Shown: one piece after another, positions 35,572 to 44,942 of the stretch | How positions within the stretch are numbered: the stretch's first letter is position 1 | Layout of the letters: each line of letters opens with the position of its first letter | NCBI GenBank assembly: GCA_002328495.1 | Contig: DCUJ01000002.1 | Location: 236,039-300,038 of the forward strand | Origin: Sulfurospirillum sp. UBA2217 | GTDB taxonomy: Bacteria; Campylobacterota; Campylobacteria; Campylobacterales; Sulfurospirillaceae | Direction of reading: 5' to 3' | Length of the DNA stretch: 64,000 bases | Made by a program: the position numbers and the translations under genes | Notes under the pieces: generated by a model | Databases searched by the model: none | Told to the model about the DNA's origin: nothing | Seen by the model: only the letters and a program-made list of their open reading frames with translations

Positions 35572-36900
35572 ATGGTAGAACGCTACGCCAGAGAAGAGAT
35601 GAAACAACATTGGACCATTAAAGCAAAATACGATGCCTGGCTCAAAGTAGAAATTGCCGCAACAAAAGCGTGGAATAAACTAGGTCTTATCCCTGAGAGT
35701 GATTGTGAAAAAATTGTTAAAAATGCTGCATTTAATATTGATAGAATTGATGAAATTGAAAAAGTAACCCGCCATGACGTTATCGCTTTTTTAACCAGCG
35801 TGGCAGACAGCCTTGGAGAAGAGAGCAGGTGGGTGCATTATGGCATGACCAGTTCGGATTGTATTGACACCGCCGTTGCACTTCAGATGCGGGATTCTTT
35901 ACATGTAATCATTGAAGATGTTAAAACATTGATGGAATCATTAAAGACTAGAGCGATAGAACACAAGATGACCTTGATGGTCGGACGAAGTCATGGCATT
36001 CATGGAGAACCCATTACTTTTGGTTTAGTGCTTGCTATTTGGTACGAAGAAATCAAACGAAGTCTTACAAATCTTGAAAATGTGATGGAAGTCATCTCTG
36101 TAGGACAAATCAGTGGGGCAATGGGCAACATGGCACACTCTCCCATTGAACTTGAAGAGCTCGTGTGTGAAGATTTAGGACTAAAGCCAGCTCCCGTTTC
36201 AAATCAAATCATCCAACGTGACCGTTACGCGGCACTCATGAACGCACTCGCTCTTTTAGCATCAAGTTGTGAGAAAATTGCCGTTGCGATTCGTCACTAT
36301 CAGCGAACCGAAGTGTATGAATGTGAAGAGTTTTTTGAGCAAGGTCAAAAAGGAAGCTCTGCAATGCCTCATAAACGCAATCCCGTTTTAAGTGAGAACA
36401 TCACAGGGCTTTGCCGAATGATAAGAGCCTATGCCATTCCTGCGATGGAAAACGTGGCATTATGGCATGAGCGAGACATCAGTCATAGCTCCGTTGAGCG
36501 TTTTATCTTACCTGATGGTTTTATTACCACAGATTTCATGCTTCACCGACTTAATAGTGTTATCTCAAAGCTGGTCGTTTACCCAGAAAACATGATGCGT
36601 AACCTCAATCTTACAGGAGGTCTTGTCTTTTCACAACGCATCTTGCTTGAACTTCCTCTTAAAAATGTATCTCGTGAAGATGCCTACAAAATCGTTCAAA
36701 GAAATGCCATGAAAGTATGGGCAGATTTACAACAAGGAAAACCAGCCTTAAATGCACAAGGGGAGAGCTTATACCTTCAAAATCTTCTTGCCGATGAAGA
36801 TTTAAGAGCGAGTTTAAGTGAATCCGAAATTAGAGAGTGCTTTGATTATAGTTACTACACAAAAAATGTCGATAAAATCTTCCAAAGGGTGTTCAAATAA
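35572..36900 (+). CDS. purB: Adenylosuccinate lyase
   Basis: 442 residues. Signature GSSAMPHKRNPVLSENITG, plus HYGMTSSDCIDTAVALQM and GRSHGIHGEPITFG, identify the fumarase-superfamily PurB. It works twice in purine synthesis, releasing fumarate. Its stop overlaps the nrdA start (TAATG), linking purine and deoxynucleotide synthesis in one operon. A TTACATGTAA copy is at 35899. Confidence 0.97.
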   Translation: MVERYAREEMKQHWTIKAKYDAWLKVEIAATKAWNKLGLIPESDCEKIVKNAAFNIDRIDEIEKVTRHDVIAFLTSVADSLGEESRWVHYGMTSSDCIDTAVALQMRDSLHVIIEDVKTLMESLKTRAIEHKMTLMVGRSHGIHGEPITFGLVLAIWYEEIKRSLTNLENVMEVISVGQISGAMGNMAHSPIELEELVCEDLGLKPAPVSNQIIQRDRYAALMNALALLASSCEKIAVAIRHYQRTEVYECEEFFEQGQKGSSAMPHKRNPVLSENITGLCRMIRAYAIPAMENVALWHERDISHSSVERFILPDGFITTDFMLHRLNSVISKLVVYPENMMRNLNLTGGLVFSQRILLELPLKNVSREDAYKIVQRNAMKVWADLQQGKPALNAQGESLYLQNLLADEDLRASLSESEIRECFDYSYYTKNVDKIFQRVFK

Positions 36901-39266
36901 TGTTAACCGTCCAAAAACGCAATGGCCGTATTGAGCCACTTGATATTTCAAAAATCCAAAAGTACACCTCTTCTGCTGTCCAAGGGCTAGACAATGTCTC
37001 TCAGAGTGAACTCGAAGTGGATGCAAAAATTCAATTTCGAGATAAAATCACTACAGAAGAAATTCAAAAAACGCTGATTAAAACAGCGGTGGATAAAATC
37101 GATATTGACAGACCTAACTGGACGTATGTTGCCGCTAGGCTTTTTCTTTATGACCTCTATCACAAAGTCAACGCCTTCACAGGATACGGAAGTTTTACAG
37201 AATACTTAGAACGTGGTGAGAAAAAAGGAAGAATTGCGTTAGGACTCAAAGAAAAATATGACCTTAAAGATCTAGAATCTCACATAAAACCTGAACGTGA
37301 TTTACAATTTAATTACCTTGGTATTAAAACGCTCCATGACCGTTATTTGATTAAAAACAGACAGGGTAAACCTATCGAATTACCACAGCACATGTTTATG
37401 GCTATTGCGATGTTTTTAGCGCAAAATGAACTTAACTCCCAAGATTGGGCGAAGAAGTTTTACGATGTGATTAGCAAATTTGAAGTGATGTTAGCAACAC
37501 CTACACTTTCCAACGCACGAACCACACGCCATCAACTGAGCTCTTGCTACATCGGAAGCACACCTGATAACATCGAAGGTATTTTTGACTCCTATAAAGA
37601 GATGTCACTTTTGAGTAAATTTGGTGGAGGCATTGGCTGGGATTGGAACTTGGTTCGCTCGATGGGCGGAATGATAGACGGACATAAAAATGCCGCAGGC
37701 GGCGTTATACCGTTTCTCAAAATCACCAATGACATTGCGGTTGCAGTAGATCAGCTAGGCACAAGAAAAGGTGCGATTGCCGTTTATTTAGAGCCTTGGC
37801 ATATGGATATCTCCGACTTTTTAGATTTGAAGAAAAATTCAGGTGAAGAAAGACGCCGTGCCCATGAACTCTTCCCAGCCCTTTGGATTAACGACCTTTT
37901 TATGAAGCGTATTGAAGAAAATGCCATTTGGACACTGTTTGACCCAGCTGAAACGGGCGATTTGTGCGAAGTGTATGGCGAAGAGTTTGAACGTCGGTAC
38001 ATTGCGTACGAACAAAACGAATCTGTCGCCAAAGAGCATATTCCTGCAAAAGAACTTTGGAAAAAAATCCTTACCAGTTATTTTGAAAGCGGTAGTCCTT
38101 TCCTTTGTTTTAAAGATAATGCCAATAAAGCCAATCCAAATGACCATACGGGACTCATTCGAAGCTCTAACTTATGTACCGAAATTTTTCAAAATACTGA
38201 GCCAAATCATTATAAAATCAAGATCGTTTACAATGACCAAAGTATTGACACCTTTGAAGAACATGATTTGATCAAGGTTGATAGTGGCATTGAAAAAGAA
38301 GCCAAAAAAGTAACAGCACTTGATAGCATTAATGGCAAAGATATTTTCATCGTTGAAAAAGAGATGATTGAAGGTAAAACAGCCGTCTGTAATCTTGCCA
38401 GCGTCAATCTTTCAAAAATTAACACCAAAGAGGACATTGAGCGCGTTGTGCCTATTGCAATCCGTATGCTTGATAATGTGATTGATCTCAACTTCTACCC
38501 CCACGCCAAAGTCAAACACACCAACCTCAAATCACGTGCGATTGGCCTAGGCGTTATGGGTGAAGCGCAAATGCTTGCTGAGCAACGTATTGCGTGGGGG
38601 AGCTATGAGCACTTTAGCAAGATTGATGAAGTCATGGAAGCCATTAGTTACAATGCGATTTTAGCATCCTCGAATCTCTCTCTTGAAAAAGGAGCTTACC
38701 CTGAATTTGAAGGCTCAAAATGGAGCCGAGGTATTTTTCCTATTGATACTGCAAATGAAGATGCCAAACGATTAGTTGAACGTGGTGGGCTTTTTGACTT
38801 TACCTTTGACTGGGAAGGATTGAGGGAAAAAGTGAAGAAAAATGGTATGCGCAATGGCTATTTAATGGCAATTGCACCGACTAGCTCCATCTCTATTTTA
38901 GTCGGAACCACCCAAACGATAGAGCCTGTGTATAAACGCAAATGGTTTGAAGAGAACCTCTCAGGTATGATTCCTGTGGTCGTTCCAAATCTTAGCCCTG
39001 ATACATGGAATTTCTACACCCCAGCGTATGACCTTGACCAACGCGTGCTTATCAAAGCAGGTGCGATTCGCCAAAAATGGATTGACCAAGGACAAAGCCT
39101 TAACATCTTTATCACGCTCGATAAAGCCAGTGGAAAATACCTCAATGATATCTATATGCTAGCATGGAAATTGGGTGTCAAATCAACCTATTATTTACGT
39201 TCACAATCGCCTGAAAACAAACTCGAAGTCGCCGATCGTAGCATTGAGTGTGAGGGTTGTCAGTAA
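36900..39266 (+). CDS. nrdA: Ribonucleoside-diphosphate reductase, large subunit (class Ia)
   Basis: 788 residues. An ATP-cone at 1-95 (VQKRNGRIEPLDISKIQKY) suggests allosteric control of overall activity. The active site is visible in RHQLSSCYIGSTPDN, KFGGGIGWDWN, and the cysteine pair region NLCTEIF / VCNLASVNLSKI. The C-terminus ends ECEGCQ, the redox-active tail. With NrdB it makes deoxynucleotides in the presence of oxygen. The gene is purB-coupled, while nrdB lies 3.9 kb downstream, past the racemase and the class III genes. Confidence 0.96.
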   Translation: MLTVQKRNGRIEPLDISKIQKYTSSAVQGLDNVSQSELEVDAKIQFRDKITTEEIQKTLIKTAVDKIDIDRPNWTYVAARLFLYDLYHKVNAFTGYGSFTEYLERGEKKGRIALGLKEKYDLKDLESHIKPERDLQFNYLGIKTLHDRYLIKNRQGKPIELPQHMFMAIAMFLAQNELNSQDWAKKFYDVISKFEVMLATPTLSNARTTRHQLSSCYIGSTPDNIEGIFDSYKEMSLLSKFGGGIGWDWNLVRSMGGMIDGHKNAAGGVIPFLKITNDIAVAVDQLGTRKGAIAVYLEPWHMDISDFLDLKKNSGEERRRAHELFPALWINDLFMKRIEENAIWTLFDPAETGDLCEVYGEEFERRYIAYEQNESVAKEHIPAKELWKKILTSYFESGSPFLCFKDNANKANPNDHTGLIRSSNLCTEIFQNTEPNHYKIKIVYNDQSIDTFEEHDLIKVDSGIEKEAKKVTALDSINGKDIFIVEKEMIEGKTAVCNLASVNLSKINTKEDIERVVPIAIRMLDNVIDLNFYPHAKVKHTNLKSRAIGLGVMGEAQMLAEQRIAWGSYEHFSKIDEVMEAISYNAILASSNLSLEKGAYPEFEGSKWSRGIFPIDTANEDAKRLVERGGLFDFTFDWEGLREKVKKNGMRNGYLMAIAPTSSISILVGTTQTIEPVYKRKWFEENLSGMIPVVVPNLSPDTWNFYTPAYDLDQRVLIKAGAIRQKWIDQGQSLNIFITLDKASGKYLNDIYMLAWKLGVKSTYYLRSQSPENKLEVADRSIECEGCQ

Positions 39267-39268
39267 GC

Positions 39269-39280
39269 TTTACATGTAAA
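39269..39280 (+). promoter_or_regulatory. TTTACATGTAAA fused to a Shine-Dalgarno
   Basis: The palindrome ends ...GTAAAGGAAATTC just before the ATG at 39289, so its 3' half supplies the AAAGGA ribosome binding site of the racemase gene. It also lies 3 nt after the nrdA stop. Confidence 0.6.
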
Positions 39281-39288
39281 GGAAATTC

Positions 39289-39981
39289 ATGAAAATAATT
39301 GGACTCATCGGCGGTATGAGTTGGGAGTCCACTCAAAGTTACTACAGACTCCTCAATCTTGGAGTCAAAGAGCAATTAGGTGGACTGCACAGTGCCAAAA
39401 TTATTTTATACTCCGTTGATTTTGCACCCATTGAAGTGATGCAACGAGAAGGGCGATGGGATGAAGCGGGAAAAGTTTTAGAAGATGCCGCACACGCTTT
39501 GGAAAAAGCAGGCGCAGAACTGCTTTTACTGTGTACCAACACAATGCACAAAGTCGCACCCATCATCACACGTGCTTTACATATTCCTTTCGTTCATATT
39601 GCCAAAGCAACAGCAACGGCTTTGAAGGAAAACAAAAAAAGACATGCCATTCTACTCGGTACACAATTTACCATGCAAGAAGATTTTTACAAAAAAATTT
39701 TAGAAGAGGAAGGACTTCGTATTACGATTCCAGACATCCAAACGATTGAAAAAATAAATTATATTATTTTTGATGAACTCTGTCTTGGAAAGTGCGAAGA
39801 AAAATCAAAAACTCTCTTTTTAGACACAATTCATCAACTCTATACTGACGATACAACCATTGATTCTGTCATCTTAGGATGTACAGAAATTGGGCTTTTG
39901 ATTGAAGAAAAAGACTCTTTTTTACCTTTCTTTGACACGACTGTTTTACATGTAAACGAAGCTTTACATCACGCACTTTGA
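39289..39981 (+). CDS. Aspartate/glutamate racemase family protein
   Basis: 230 residues. The first motif, IGLIGGMSWESTQSYYR, and the two catalytic cysteines in LLLLCTNTMHKVAP and VILGCTEIGLLIEE match the Asp/Glu racemase family (YgeA-like). Substrate specificity is uncertain. It is 22 nt downstream of nrdA in the same orientation. A TTTACATGTAAA copy occurs near its end at 39945. Confidence 0.87.
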   Translation: MKIIGLIGGMSWESTQSYYRLLNLGVKEQLGGLHSAKIILYSVDFAPIEVMQREGRWDEAGKVLEDAAHALEKAGAELLLLCTNTMHKVAPIITRALHIPFVHIAKATATALKENKKRHAILLGTQFTMQEDFYKKILEEEGLRITIPDIQTIEKINYIIFDELCLGKCEEKSKTLFLDTIHQLYTDDTTIDSVILGCTEIGLLIEEKDSFLPFFDTTVLHVNEALHHAL

Positions 39982-40197
39982 AATTATTTTATTTAAAATA
40001 TAAATTACTTTTAATTTTTAATATTTTTATAGCATAAAGCAGTAATTTTCCCAAATAAACGATTGTTTAGTCATTAAGCTAAAATGATATTTTAGCCTTA
40101 TTTTACAGCTGTGACATAGTTGTTTCATCTTAATGATTAAGTTTAATTAAATTTTTTCCACACTATAATCTTTACTACTTTTCACTCTAGGAACACC
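39982..40197. promoter_or_regulatory. AT-rich intergenic region upstream of nrdD
   Basis: 216 nt, very AT-rich, with a stem GCTAAAAT-GAT-ATTTTAGC at 40078-40096 (terminator of the racemase gene or an operator) and a TATAAT -10 at 40164-40169. Further short inverted repeats such as CTTAATGATTAAG occur nearby. No ORF of interest is seen. Anaerobic regulation is plausible for a class III reductase but no known operator is recognised. Confidence 0.5.
40164..40169 (+). promoter_or_regulatory. Putative -10 box for nrdD
   Basis: TATAAT 28 nt before the nrdD ATG at 40198. T-rich DNA precedes it. Confidence 0.6.
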
Positions 40198-42306
40198 ATG
40201 TTAACCAAAATACTCAAACGTGACGGAACCACAGAAGAATTCTACGCCTATAAAATCGAAGATGCCATCAAAAAAGCCTTTAAAAGCGAGGGGGTACTCT
40301 ATGATGAAAACATCTTTCAAGAAATTTTGAAACGTATCGAGAAAAAAAGAGTAGCAGCAGTTGAAGATGTTCAGGACATGATTGAACAAGAACTTTACAA
40401 GGCACGCTATTTTGACGTCATGCGCTCTTTTATACTCTACCGTCATACGCACAAAATGCAACGTGAACATATTTATGGGCTAAGCGAAGATACCACCTAC
40501 ATCAATTCCACGCAAACCATTGAAGAGTATATTGGCAAGAGTGACTGGAGAATTAAAGCCAACTCAAATACGGGCTATTCTAATGCGGGACTTGTCAACA
40601 ATACTGCGGGTAAGGTCATCGCCAACTACTGGCTCGATAAAATTTATTCTAAAGAAGAAGGACTTGCTCACCGTAATGGAGACTACCATATCCATGATTT
40701 GGACTGTCTCACAGCCTATTGTGCGGGTTGGAGTTTACGTGTTCTTTTGGATGAGGGATTTAACGGCGTTAGGGGTCGCGTTGAGAGTCGTCCACCGCAA
40801 CATTTCCGTGAAGCATTGGGGCAAATGGCAAATTTTTTGGGCATTTTACAAAGCGAATGGGCGGGCGCGCAAGCGTTTAGCTCGTTTGATACCTACTTAG
40901 CACCTTATGCGTTTAAAGATAAGATTTCATACAAAGAGATTAAAAAAGCCATTCGTAGCTTTATCTATAATCTTAACGTTCCCGCACGCTGGGGACAAAG
41001 CCCGTTTACAAACATTACGATTGATTGGACAGTTCCTAGTGACTTAGCAGATCAAATCCCAACATCTAGCCAACGTCATCTTTTTAAAGAGATTAATGAT
41101 GATGAACTGATAGAAGAGGCTAAAAAACGTGGGGTTACTTCACTTGAAGCCATGACCTATAAACATTTCCAAAAAGAGATGAACCTCATTAACAAAGCCT
41201 ATTATGAAGTGATGACCGAGGGCGACAAAACAGGTCAGCCTTTCACATTCCCTATTCCTACGGTCAATATTACTGAAGACTTTAATTGGGATGGAGAAAA
41301 TACCGATTTACTCTTTGAGAATACGGCTAAAATTGGCTCCTCTTATTTTCAAAACTTTATCGGAAGCCAATACGTTAGAGATGAAAATGGCAAGTTGGTT
41401 GAAAACCCAAAAGCCTATAAACCAGGACATGTACGTTCCATGTGTTGTCGTTTGCAACTAGACCTTAGAGAGCTTTTAAAACGTGGTGGCGGACTTTTTG
41501 GAAGTGCGGAGATGACAGGAAGTATTGGGGTGGTTACGCTCAATATGGCGCGACTGGGTTATCTTTATCGAGGCAACAAAGAAAAATTAATGGAAGAGTT
41601 TGAACATTTAATGGATTTGGCAAAATCAACCCTAGAGAAAAAGCGTGTTTTTGTTCAAGAAATGTACAACCGTGGGCTTTACCCTTATACCGCACGCTAT
41701 TTGCCAGGGTTTAACAGCCATTTCTCGACCATCGGAGTCAATGGCATTAATGAGATGATTCGTAATTTTACCGATGACAAACACACGATTGCCGATGAAT
41801 ATGGAATGGAATTTGCTCACGAAATCTTAGAGTTTATGCGTAATAAAATGGTAGCATACCAAGAAGCAACAGGCAATCTGTATAACCTTGAAGCAACACC
41901 AGCAGAAGGTACAACGTACCGTTTTGCGAAAGAAGATAAAAAGCGTTATCCAGAGATTATTCAAGCGGGATTTGGCAAAAATGTCTATTATACCAACTCA
42001 TCACAATTACCTGCCAATTTTACGGATGACCCTTTTGAAGCGTTGGATATGCAAGATGATTTGCAGTGTTCTTACACGGGAGGTACGGTATTGCACCTTT
42101 ATATGAAAGAGCGTATTAGCTCAGCCGAAGCGTGCAAAAAGTTGGTTAAAAATGTGATTACGAACTACCGTATGCCATACCTTACCATCACGCCCGTTTT
42201 TTCCGTGTGTGAAAAACATGGCTATATCAGCGGTGAGCATGAATTTTGTCCAAAATGCGATGAAGAATTGATTGAACAACACCAAAAAGAAGGAGTGGCA
42301 TCATGA
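40198..42306 (+). CDS. nrdD: Anaerobic ribonucleoside-triphosphate reductase, main body without glycyl radical loop
   Basis: 702 residues. An N-terminal ATP-cone (LKRDGTTEEFYAYKIEDAIK) precedes the class III core with HIHDLDCLTAYCAGWSL, NPKAYKPGHVRSMCCRLQL and GSAEMTGSIGVVTLN. It ends just after the zinc-ribbon-like CEKHGYISGEHEFCPKC and lacks the glycyl-radical segment expected beyond this point. That segment is the next 53-residue gene, coupled by ATGA. The pair should form the oxygen-sensitive reductase, which uses formate as reductant in related enzymes. Confidence 0.92.
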   Translation: MLTKILKRDGTTEEFYAYKIEDAIKKAFKSEGVLYDENIFQEILKRIEKKRVAAVEDVQDMIEQELYKARYFDVMRSFILYRHTHKMQREHIYGLSEDTTYINSTQTIEEYIGKSDWRIKANSNTGYSNAGLVNNTAGKVIANYWLDKIYSKEEGLAHRNGDYHIHDLDCLTAYCAGWSLRVLLDEGFNGVRGRVESRPPQHFREALGQMANFLGILQSEWAGAQAFSSFDTYLAPYAFKDKISYKEIKKAIRSFIYNLNVPARWGQSPFTNITIDWTVPSDLADQIPTSSQRHLFKEINDDELIEEAKKRGVTSLEAMTYKHFQKEMNLINKAYYEVMTEGDKTGQPFTFPIPTVNITEDFNWDGENTDLLFENTAKIGSSYFQNFIGSQYVRDENGKLVENPKAYKPGHVRSMCCRLQLDLRELLKRGGGLFGSAEMTGSIGVVTLNMARLGYLYRGNKEKLMEEFEHLMDLAKSTLEKKRVFVQEMYNRGLYPYTARYLPGFNSHFSTIGVNGINEMIRNFTDDKHTIADEYGMEFAHEILEFMRNKMVAYQEATGNLYNLEATPAEGTTYRFAKEDKKRYPEIIQAGFGKNVYYTNSSQLPANFTDDPFEALDMQDDLQCSYTGGTVLHLYMKERISSAEACKKLVKNVITNYRMPYLTITPVFSVCEKHGYISGEHEFCPKCDEELIEQHQKEGVAS

Positions 42307-42464
42307 GTAAATCAGAAATCTTAGAAAAACTAAGAGACAAACGCACCAAATGTATCGTCTATACACGTGTTATGGGTTATCATAGACCTGTGGAGAGTTT
42401 TAACGTAGGCAAAACGGGTGAGCACAAAGAGCGCATTCAGTTTGTTGAGAAGTGTGGCTGCTAA
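42303..42464 (+). CDS. Detached glycyl-radical domain of NrdD
   Basis: 53 residues, overlapping the nrdD stop (ATGA) and preceded by AGAAGGAG 8 nt upstream. The core IVYTRVMGYHRPVESFNVGK matches the C-terminal glycyl-radical loop of class III reductases, with the radical glycine expected at residue 25 (in VMGYHR). The C-terminus ends KCGC. It acts as a separate part, like YfiD/GrcA does for pyruvate formate-lyase, though here it is probably a required subunit. The separate start and ribosome binding site argue against a sequencing frameshift. Confidence 0.85.
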   Translation: MSKSEILEKLRDKRTKCIVYTRVMGYHRPVESFNVGKTGEHKERIQFVEKCGC

Positions 42465-43137
42465 TACTCCGATACACAGTATCACCAAATTTACCACGCT
42501 AGATTATCCCAATCATCTAGCGTGTATTCTCTGGTTTGCCAAATGTAATATGGCATGCCCTTACTGCTACAACCCTCGCATTGTGCGTGAAAATGGAACC
42601 ATTAGCACCGATGAGGCACTGCGTTTTTTACAAAGCCGTCAGGGGCGTTTGGATGGTGTGGTGCTCAGCGGTGGAGAGTGTACCCTCTATCTCGATTTAA
42701 AAGCTTTCTGTGAAGCCATCAAAGCACTTGGCTATAAGATTAAAATAGATACCAATGGAACCAACCCTGATATTTTAGAAAAACTGCTTACATGTAAAGC
42801 GATTGATTACGTAGCCCTAGATTACAAAAGCCCTTGGAATGGCTATCAAACCCTTACGCACTACGCACACCCCAAACGTGTTGAACAAAGCTTAGAACTG
42901 CTTTTAAAAAGTGAACTTCCCTTTGAAGTACGCACCACATGGCATAGCGATTTTTTAAGCATTAACGACGTCAATACCATCATTGAAGATTTACATGTCA
43001 AAGGCTACAAAGGGACGTACTACGTGCAACATTATTTACATGTAAACGAAACCCTAGGTGAAACAAAAGAAGAACAAAATAAGGTTGATTTGAGCCAACT
43101 AAGTAAGCTTTTGCCCATAGACTTAAGAAATTTTTGA
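42454..43137 (+). CDS. nrdG: Anaerobic ribonucleotide reductase activating protein
   Basis: About 227 residues from the GTG at 42454, which overlaps the preceding small gene by 11 nt; the frame is open to 42418, so a longer start is possible. The radical SAM cluster is CNMACPYCYN, followed by VLSGGECTLY and KIDTNGTNPD. It generates the glycyl radical on the small NrdD partner. It contains TTACATGTAA copies at 42788 and 43036. Confidence 0.92.
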   Translation: MAANTPIHSITKFTTLDYPNHLACILWFAKCNMACPYCYNPRIVRENGTISTDEALRFLQSRQGRLDGVVLSGGECTLYLDLKAFCEAIKALGYKIKIDTNGTNPDILEKLLTCKAIDYVALDYKSPWNGYQTLTHYAHPKRVEQSLELLLKSELPFEVRTTWHSDFLSINDVNTIIEDLHVKGYKGTYYVQHYLHVNETLGETKEEQNKVDLSQLSKLLPIDLRNF

Positions 43138-43143
43138 TACAAT
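43138..43143 (+). promoter_or_regulatory. Putative -10 box for nrdB
   Basis: TACAAT starts right after the nrdG stop and 32 nt before the nrdB ATG. It would allow aerobic nrdB transcription independent of the class III genes. Confidence 0.4.
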
Positions 43144-43174
43144 AGTACCCTCAATCAAAACGCAGGAAGTCTCA

Positions 43175-44197
43175 ATGGAACGTAAAAAAATCTACAACCC
43201 AAATTCCAATGAAAGTCTCAATGACCGAAGAGTTTTCAGCGGCAATCCTCATGGAATTCTCAATTTTACCAAAGCAAAATACACATGGGCGCTCAAACTG
43301 TGGGATATGATGGAGGGCAATACGTGGTTTCCTAAAGAAGTCGATACCACCAAAGATGTCATCGACTACAACAAAAATCTCACCGATGCCGAAAAGCGCA
43401 TGTATGACCTTGTGTGGTCACAACTCATCAGCATGGATAGTTTTCAAACCAACAACTTAGCCGATAACATCAACCCTTATATCACTGCACCCGAAATCAA
43501 CGCTTGTCTTTCACGTCAAGCTTACGAAGAAGCCAACCACTCCAAATCGTATGCCGTTATGGTCGAAGCCATTTGTGACAACACCGATTTGATTTACGAG
43601 ATGGAAAAGCACGATGAGGTCTTACGTCGTAAAAATGACTATATCTCAAGCGTTTACGAGGAACTCGCAGGCGATGTGACCGATGAAAAACTTGTCCTTG
43701 CCATGTTTGCCAACCAGATTTTAGAAGGGATTTATTTCTATTCAGGTTTTACCGCTATCTACGCTCTAGCACGCGCTGGACGAATGCTTGGAAGTGCGCA
43801 AATGATACGTTTCATTCAACGTGATGAAATCACCCATCTTTTGATTTTTCAAAATATGATTAACTCCGTACAAAAAGAGCGCCCTGAACTTTTTACGCCT
43901 GAGCTTAAAGCCAAAGTGTACGATATGTTCCAAAAAGCAGGTGATTTAGAAATAGAGTGGGGCAAATATATCACTCAAAATCAGATCATGGGCTTTACCG
44001 ATGATATCATTACCGAATACATCCACTATCTTATCGACGACAGACTCTTAGCTGTAGGCTTTGACAAACTTTACAATGCCAAACACCCTATCAAATGGGT
44101 CGATGACTTCTCCAAATTTAACGACCAAAAAACCAACTTCTTTGAAGGCAATGTCTCCAACTACAGTAAAGGCAGTCTCTCATTTGATGACTTCTAG
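43175..44197 (+). CDS. nrdB: Ribonucleoside-diphosphate reductase, small subunit
   Basis: 340 residues. The di-iron and tyrosyl-radical site is visible: Asp in ISMDSFQ, then EANHSKSY (Glu, His and the radical Tyr), Glu in ILEGIYFY, and Glu/His in RDEITHLLIF. It is the class Ia/Ib-type R2 with a tyrosyl radical. The gene is last in the nrd cluster and is followed by the nitrilase gene 1 nt after its TAG. Confidence 0.96.
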   Translation: MERKKIYNPNSNESLNDRRVFSGNPHGILNFTKAKYTWALKLWDMMEGNTWFPKEVDTTKDVIDYNKNLTDAEKRMYDLVWSQLISMDSFQTNNLADNINPYITAPEINACLSRQAYEEANHSKSYAVMVEAICDNTDLIYEMEKHDEVLRRKNDYISSVYEELAGDVTDEKLVLAMFANQILEGIYFYSGFTAIYALARAGRMLGSAQMIRFIQRDEITHLLIFQNMINSVQKERPELFTPELKAKVYDMFQKAGDLEIEWGKYITQNQIMGFTDDIITEYIHYLIDDRLLAVGFDKLYNAKHPIKWVDDFSKFNDQKTNFFEGNVSNYSKGSLSFDDF

Positions 44198-44198
44198 T

Positions 44199-44942
44199 AT
44201 GACACTGTGTGCACTTCAATTTGACTATGCGTTTCATGATTTTAAGCAAAACCTTGAAACGCTTAGTACGTTGGTCGATACATGTCCCTCGAATGCTCTT
44301 ATCTTGGCACCCGAATTGTGCCTGAGTGGGTACAGTTACGATGCCTTGCCTGAAGCAGCTGCTTTTTCAAACACGCACCTTTCAACGCTTAAAAAACTCT
44401 CTACATGTAAAACCATTGGCTTGACACTTATCACTCAAAAAAATGAAAATTTTTTCAATACCTTTATGCTTTTTCACAAAGGTCAATGCCTTTACACACA
44501 AAACAAGGCTAAACTGTTTGCGCTTGGCGATGAAGAGCGTTACTTTCATGCTGGCGCAACAGACGCTATTCAACGCTTTGAGATTGAGGGAATAAAAATT
44601 GCTGTGTTGATTTGCTTTGAGCTTCGTTTTCCTGCCCTTTGGGAACAGGTTAAGGGTGCCGATATTATCTTGATTCCTTCTTTTTGGGGGGAAACACGAA
44701 AAGGTCATTTAGAAGCACTGAGCACCGCACTGGCTATTGCAAACCAAGCCTATGTGATTTGTGCAAACAGTGCCGATGAAAAGATGGCGAAGAGCAGTGG
44801 GATTGTCTCCCCTTTTGGCATTGCAAAACGAGACGATGCACAACCCGTTATTACCAGTACGTATGATGCCAAAGAGCTACAAACCATGCGACGTTATATT
44901 GACATAGGACTCAACACACATGCCTCACACGGCCCATTTTAA
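44199..44942 (+). CDS. Carbon-nitrogen hydrolase (nitrilase superfamily)
   Basis: 247 residues from the ATG at 44199, one nt after the nrdB stop; the longer open frame would run inside nrdB. The catalytic triad Glu-Lys-Cys is in APELCLSGY, NKAKLFALGDEE and VLICFELRFP. These are omega-amidase or carbamoylputrescine-hydrolase-like features; the substrate is unknown. It overlaps pcm by 23 nt. Confidence 0.87.
   Translation: MTLCALQFDYAFHDFKQNLETLSTLVDTCPSNALILAPELCLSGYSYDALPEAAAFSNTHLSTLKKLSTCKTIGLTLITQKNENFFNTFMLFHKGQCLYTQNKAKLFALGDEERYFHAGATDAIQRFEIEGIKIAVLICFELRFPALWEQVKGADIILIPSFWGETRKGHLEALSTALAIANQAYVICANSADEKMAKSSGIVSPFGIAKRDDAQPVITSTYDAKELQTMRRYIDIGLNTHASHGPF

Noticed and set aside
40198..42464. 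Sequencing frameshift as the explanation of the split nrdD
   Set aside because: The second ORF has its own ATG and AGAAGGAG site, and extra residues (MSKSEILEKLRDKRTK) that are not part of the usual fused protein. It remains worth a read-level check.
44061..44198. N-terminal extension of the nitrilase gene
   Set aside because: It lies entirely inside nrdB in another frame; the ATG at 44199 directly follows the nrdB stop.
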